Below, piece after piece: positions 15,155-18,110 of a DNA stretch of 18,110 bases. A model generated the notes under the pieces. That model was not told the origin of the DNA. It saw nothing but the letters and a program-made list of their open reading frames with translations, and made no database searches. How positions within the stretch are numbered: position 1 is the first letter of the stretch; each line of letters begins with the position of its first letter. The DNA is from SIG587 sp045649505. GTDB lineage: Bacteria > Bacillota > Clostridia > Oscillospirales > Acutalibacteraceae. The stretch lies in assembly GCA_045649505.1 (NCBI GenBank), contig JAZRQA010000023.1, positions 1-18,110 of the forward strand. The letters are read 5' to 3'. The position numbers and the translations under genes were made by a program.

Positions 15155-15771
15155 ATAATATCCATCCTCAGATTTTCGGTAAGGCGGTTTATTGCCTCGC
15201 CTTTGAATTTAAAGCTTGCTTTGTTGGCAATAAGCCTTGCGCTTATGGGAACAATGGTATCAATTACCTCAAGATTGTTTTCCTTTAAGGTTGTACCCGT
15301 TTCCACAATGTCAACTATAACATCCGAAAGCCCTAAAATCGGCGCTATCTCAATGGAGCCGTTCAAATGGATTATATCAATATCACGGCCTAAGGAATTA
15401 TAGTGGCTTTTTGCAATATTTGTAAACTTCGTTGCAACCTTAAGGGTTCTTTGCGGGTCATCGCGAAAGCCCTTCTTAGCGGCTACCGCCATACGGCAGT
15501 TGCCAGTCTTTAAATCCAAAAGCTCGTAAACATCGGGGGAGTATTCAAGCAAAATATCCTTGCCGGCAACGCCTATATCCGCCGCGGCACGCTCAACATA
15601 AATGGCAACATCGCTGGGTTTTACCCAAAAATAGCGTATCCCAAGCTCTTCATTTTCGAAAATAAGCTTGCGGCTTTCCTCATTTATCGAAGGGCAGGAA
15701 AAACCCGCCTTTTCAAACATTGAGTAAACCTTTTGTCCAAGCCTGCCCTTAGGCAAGGCAATATTAAGCAT
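15151..15771 (-). CDS. hisG: ATP phosphoribosyltransferase, short catalytic form
   Basis: First, committed step: condenses ATP and PRPP to phosphoribosyl-ATP. The protein is 206 residues from the ATG (MLNIALPKGRLG opening). It is the short HisG form, which lacks the C-terminal histidine-binding domain and needs HisZ for activity and feedback control. The PRPP-binding segment IVDIVETGTTLKENNL is near 152-167. The start is uncertain. The ATG at 15771-15769 sits within the last codons of hisZ and has no clear ribosome site, so coupling to hisZ is likely. A TTG at 15780 in the same frame lies 11 bases after AAAGGA and would add three residues. The gene overlaps hisZ either way. Confidence 0.96.
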   Translation of the reverse strand: MLNIALPKGRLGQKVYSMFEKAGFSCPSINEESRKLIFENEELGIRYFWVKPSDVAIYVERAAADIGVAGKDILLEYSPDVYELLDLKTGNCRMAVAAKKGFRDDPQRTLKVATKFTNIAKSHYNSLGRDIDIIHLNGSIEIAPILGLSDVIVDIVETGTTLKENNLEVIDTIVPISARLIANKASFKFKGEAINRLTENLRMDII

Positions 15772-16876
15772 TGTTTTCAAGAAGCGTCACGTCCTTTCCC
15801 TGTATTCTAAGAAGCTTCTTGTACTTAAGCTTTTCGGGGAGTTTTTTAAGCGCGGTTACGCTCATTTTAGAGTCGGTAAAAGCAGAAATTTTTTCCGATA
15901 GTACGCTAAGGTCACTTTGGCTATCGTAGAGAATAACCGCATCAATATCATATTCACCGCGCACATAGTTTAATTCTTCAAGCAGGTCAAGATAAACCGC
16001 AAAGCCTATTGCGCCGCAGTTTTTGCCCATTCTTTTAAGCAGACTGTCATACTGTCCACCCGATAAAACACCGCTGGCAATGCCGTTTACAAAGCCCTTA
16101 AATACAATTCCGTTATAGTATTTTATATCATTTATAACCGAGAAGTCAATACGCACACAATCACTTATTTGCTCTTTTTTAAGCAGCGCACAAACTGCCT
16201 CAAGGTCGTTTAAAATATCGTCGGGCAAAACCGTATCAAGCACAGCGTGGAGCCTTGGCAACACCTGTGCGGGACTGCCGTATATGTTTATTAGTGCCTT
16301 TAGGGCATCGCAGTAGCTTTCAGGCGCGCTGCTTAGCAGAGCATCAAGCTCGTGAATATTTTTATCACTTATACACTTAACTATTTTTTGCTTAAGTGTT
16401 GTATCGGTGGTAATTTTATCAAGCAATGCCGCCGTAACCTTCAAATCCGCAATGTCAAGCACATAGCTGTCCGATACGGTTTTAAGGCTTTTTACTGCGA
16501 GGGATAACACCTCGTAAACGAGAAAGGTGTCAATATCACCTATACACTCAAGACCTACCTGCTTTATTTCCTTAAATGACTTTGTCGATTCCGAAATTCG
16601 GTAAACATTTTCATCGTAGTAAACCTTGGTAAGCTCACCCTCATCACGGCTGTTTTTTATAATTGAAAGCGTAACATCGGGCTTTAAGGCAAGGAGCCTG
16701 CCGTTTGTATCGGTAAAGGTTATAACGCTGTCACAAATCAGGAAATCCTTATTTCTCACATACAGGTCATACTCCTCAAACTTATTCATTTTATACTGAT
16801 TATATCCGTGAAGCCTGTAAAGCTCACGTAGCTTAAGGCCTGCTCGTTCATCTCTTTTTAACTGCATATCAACCAT
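15764..16876 (-). CDS. hisZ: ATP phosphoribosyltransferase regulatory subunit
   Basis: A catalytically dead paralogue of histidyl-tRNA synthetase that binds short HisG in a hetero-octamer and carries the histidine feedback site. From the ATG at 16876 it has 370 residues. Class II synthetase relics are visible: ALKPDVT near 63-69, KYYNGIVFKG near 252-261, and LSGGQYDSLL near 271-280, a variant of the family's GGRYD. The usual PxGxRD opening is missing. The C-terminal part (last ~70 residues) is short, consistent with loss of the tRNA-binding domain. I chose this ATG because GGAGG lies 12 bases upstream in the end of yerC. A longer TTG start at 16903 would run further into yerC and lacks such a site. 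Confidence 0.93.
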   Translation of the reverse strand: MVDMQLKRDERAGLKLRELYRLHGYNQYKMNKFEEYDLYVRNKDFLICDSVITFTDTNGRLLALKPDVTLSIIKNSRDEGELTKVYYDENVYRISESTKSFKEIKQVGLECIGDIDTFLVYEVLSLAVKSLKTVSDSYVLDIADLKVTAALLDKITTDTTLKQKIVKCISDKNIHELDALLSSAPESYCDALKALINIYGSPAQVLPRLHAVLDTVLPDDILNDLEAVCALLKKEQISDCVRIDFSVINDIKYYNGIVFKGFVNGIASGVLSGGQYDSLLKRMGKNCGAIGFAVYLDLLEELNYVRGEYDIDAVILYDSQSDLSVLSEKISAFTDSKMSVTALKKLPEKLKYKKLLRIQGKDVTLLENNA

Positions 16877-16883
16877 TTTACCC

Positions 16884-17168
16884 TTATTCCTCCATTTTTT
16901 CAAGAGCCTTTGTGTAGCCGCCGCTTCCGTAATTAAGACAACGGCTTACTCTGCTTATAGTCGCGGCGCTCACACCCGTGGCTGTCGATATTTCCTGATA
17001 GCTCTTTCCTTCCTTCAAAAGCAATGCTACCTCAAGGCGTTGCGCCATATCCTTTATCTCCTTAACGGTACAAAGGTCGGAAAGTAAGGCATAGCCCTCC
17101 TCCATGGTTTGCAACTTTAAAAGTGTATCAATAAGTCGGTCGGTCGTCTTTGACTGCCAATGCTCCAT
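16884..17168 (-). CDS. yerC: TrpR-family repressor YerC/HisR, likely his operon regulator
   Basis: A 94-residue, all-helical DNA-binding protein of the TrpR-related YerC/YecD family. The family signature DLCTVKEIKDMAQRLEVALLL is at 31-51, and the helix-turn-helix SYQEISTATGVSAATISRVSRCLNYG at 56-81. In Firmicutes this family has been tied to repression of histidine genes and has been called HisR. Here it is the first gene of the his operon and sits under a promoter with a TrpR-like dyad, so it probably represses itself and the pathway. Histidine as co-repressor is an inference. The ribosome site is GAGGAAA, and hisZ begins seven bases after its stop. Confidence 0.92.
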   Translation of the reverse strand: MEHWQSKTTDRLIDTLLKLQTMEEGYALLSDLCTVKEIKDMAQRLEVALLLKEGKSYQEISTATGVSAATISRVSRCLNYGSGGYTKALEKMEE

Positions 17169-17203
17169 TTGTATTTCCTCGCTCTTTACATTTATGATTT
17201 ACT

Positions 17204-17232
17204 ATGATATCACATTAGTGTACTAAAGTCAA
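17204..17232 (-). promoter_or_regulatory. Promoter of the histidine operon
   Basis: Minus strand: TTGACT (17232-17227), a 17-base spacer, then TATCAT (17209-17204), with TGA before it giving an extended -10 (TGnTATCAT). The predicted start is near 17197, leaving a leader of about 30 bases before yerC. This is too short for a T-box or a leader-peptide attenuator. Confidence 0.8.
17215..17226. promoter_or_regulatory. Probable YerC/HisR operator in the promoter spacer
   Basis: TTAGTGTACTAA is a perfect inverted repeat (TTAGT-n2-ACTAA) lying directly against the -35 box, inside the spacer. The ACTA/TAGT halves recall the CTAG-centred half-sites bound by TrpR, and the gene just downstream is a TrpR relative. 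Binding would block RNA polymerase. Motif and position are seen; the pairing with YerC is inferred. Confidence 0.65.
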
Positions 17233-17263
17233 TTAAAAAATATGAACAAGATTTTGACTGAAA

Positions 17264-18001
17264 TTATACTGTTTTTAAGGGTAAATGCTCAATACTTATT
17301 TTGTTGCTGTCTTTTTCGAGCTGCTGCGGTACTGCTTCAAGCAGCGGAGCGTAACCGCTTGTTTGGGCAAGCAGAGTAAAAAAATCCTCCTTTTTTATTC
17401 CAACAGGGCACAGCAGGTCGGCGCACGGTACATAAATACTGCTTATATCCGCCGTAAAACCGCCTGCGCCAAGTAAAAAAATCTCCTTATCGTCTATTTC
17501 CTGCTCTAAAGGCTCAACCGCAAAAACAAAACTGCCTGTACCAAGGCGCAGCGTATCGGTTATCGCGGCGCAGCAGCCTATGGTTTCAAGGCATTGCTCA
17601 TTATATTCGTAATATACCTCAGGGCGGTGGGTTACTACCCGTAAAAATTTAAGGTGTCGCATAAGCCCTTCAAGGCGCGTGGCATAGACCGCTTGTGGAT
17701 CGTAAAGCGTAAGCTCGCTCAAGCGGTAGCGAATTATAATATGTATGAGAGCGTTAAAATTAAGGGTATCAATATACGTATTTTTAAGCTCTTGCGGTAC
17801 GCTGTGCTCAGGAGAGATAAAGGGCGTTTGCAAGCATTTTACTTCGCGCCGCAGCATTGCGCGGGCCCGCTTTCTCTTATGGTGTCGGATAATAATATGC
17901 TTGAAACGGTGGTTTCCTGCCAATATATCCTGCTTAAAAATGCCCTTATTTTTCGCCCTGCGGCGAGAGAGTATAATAACGCTTATAACCGTAAAAATAA
18001 T
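17264..18001 (-). CDS. Unrecognised protein; start codon unclear
   Basis: I do not recognise this protein. From the first ordinary start (TTG at 17923) it has 219 residues. The frame stays open upstream to 18001, where AAGGAGG (18007-18013) stands 5-8 bases before two ATT codons; no ATG, GTG or TTG occurs in between. Starting there adds about 26 residues, an 11-residue hydrophobic run (too short alone for a normal membrane helix) followed by SRRRAKNKG. The next part is very basic (HHKRKRARAMLRR). The rest looks like alternating strands and helices, for example LTLYDPQ, LRVVTHRPE and EIFLLGAGGF, in a vaguely Rossmann-like manner. No catalytic motif is clear. It ends 32 bases before the his promoter's -35 box, with no visible terminator. 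Confidence 0.6.
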   Translation of the reverse strand: MIFTVISVIILSRRRAKNKGIFKQDILAGNHRFKHIIIRHHKRKRARAMLRREVKCLQTPFISPEHSVPQELKNTYIDTLNFNALIHIIIRYRLSELTLYDPQAVYATRLEGLMRHLKFLRVVTHRPEVYYEYNEQCLETIGCCAAITDTLRLGTGSFVFAVEPLEQEIDDKEIFLLGAGGFTADISSIYVPCADLLCPVGIKKEDFFTLLAQTSGYAPLLEAVPQQLEKDSNKISIEHLPLKTV

Positions 18002-18020
18002 GCTTTCCTCCTTATAAAAC

Positions 18021-18048
18021 TTGACTTTTGCGAGTAATTAGTTATACT
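18021..18048 (+). promoter_or_regulatory. Rightward promoter at the window edge
   Basis: TTGACT (18021-18026), a 16-base spacer and TATACT (18043-18048) fit a sigma-A promoter reading right. A TATAAT also lies at 18050-18055, without a good -35. It would drive the gene fragment at the edge, divergently from the unrecognised leftward gene. Confidence 0.5.
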
Positions 18049-18095
18049 ATATAATGTATGTATATTTTTCCTTTTTTATTTACGGGTGATGATTT

Positions 18096-18110
18096 ATGAA
18101 ATTTACTAAA
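18096..18110 (+). CDS. Possible start of a rightward gene (partial)
   Basis: ATG at 18096 opens five codons (MKFTK) before the window ends. A weak GGGTGATG ribosome-like site lies upstream, with a promoter about 50 bases before. Nothing can be said about the product. Confidence 0.3.

Noticed and set aside
16877..16903. TTG start giving hisZ nine more residues
   Set aside because: It would sit inside yerC without a ribosome site; the ATG at 16876 follows GGAGG at a workable distance.
17169..17203. T-box riboswitch or his leader peptide before the his operon
   Set aside because: The leader is only about 30 bases; no specifier loop, His codon run or antiterminator is present.
17227..17259. AGTCAA/TTGACT inverted repeat as a terminator for the upstream gene
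   Set aside because: Only six pairs with a 21-base loop and no U-run; one half is simply the -35 box of the his promoter.
17654..18037. Plus-strand open frame of 127 codons opposite the unrecognised gene
   Set aside because: The minus frame has a better ribosome site and a more protein-like composition. I could not exclude it fully, but no ribosome site precedes this frame's start.

Overview
The window reads as a piece of a low-to-moderate GC Firmicute chromosome, most likely a clostridial (Oscillospirales/Ruminococcaceae-like) gut organism. This is inferred from AGGAGG-type ribosome sites, near-consensus sigma-A promoters, a TrpR-like YerC/HisR repressor, the short HisG plus HisZ pair, a PHP-type histidinol phosphatase and occasional TTG starts. 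No species can be named from the sequence alone. Apart from a possible fragment at the right edge, every gene is read leftwards (minus strand).

Layout, right to left in the direction of transcription. At 17264-18001 lies an unrecognised gene whose best ribosome site is followed by no ATG, GTG or TTG. A promoter at 17204-17232, with a TrpR-like dyad in its spacer, opens an eleven-gene histidine operon at 8698-17168: yerC(hisR)-hisZ-hisG-hisD-hisC-hisB-hisH-hisA-hisF-hisIE-hisK. Its genes overlap or nearly touch. A hairpin at the hisK stop probably ends it. The next 180 bases hold a consensus promoter with a strong ARG-box match over the start point, which opens the arginine operon argG-argH-argC-argJ-argB-argD-argF at 636-8488, ended by a strong terminator at 580-626. 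Left of this is a small XRE-type regulator gene (250-489) with its own terminator and flanking inverted repeats. The left edge (1-145) is a non-coding stretch packed with hairpins that can fold like a cloverleaf.

Together the two operons encode every step of histidine synthesis from PRPP and ATP, and of arginine synthesis from glutamate. The arginine route is the cyclic one, in which ArgJ recycles the acetyl group. Each operon carries a readable, pathway-specific control region. Carbamoyl phosphate synthase and argR are not in the window. All pathway genes look intact, with active-site residues in place. I see no phage, IS element, CRISPR array, tRNA or rRNA. The pathway content is ordinary; the less usual items are the type-2 ArgC, the structured left edge, the inverted repeats around the xre gene, and the right-hand gene without a normal start codon.
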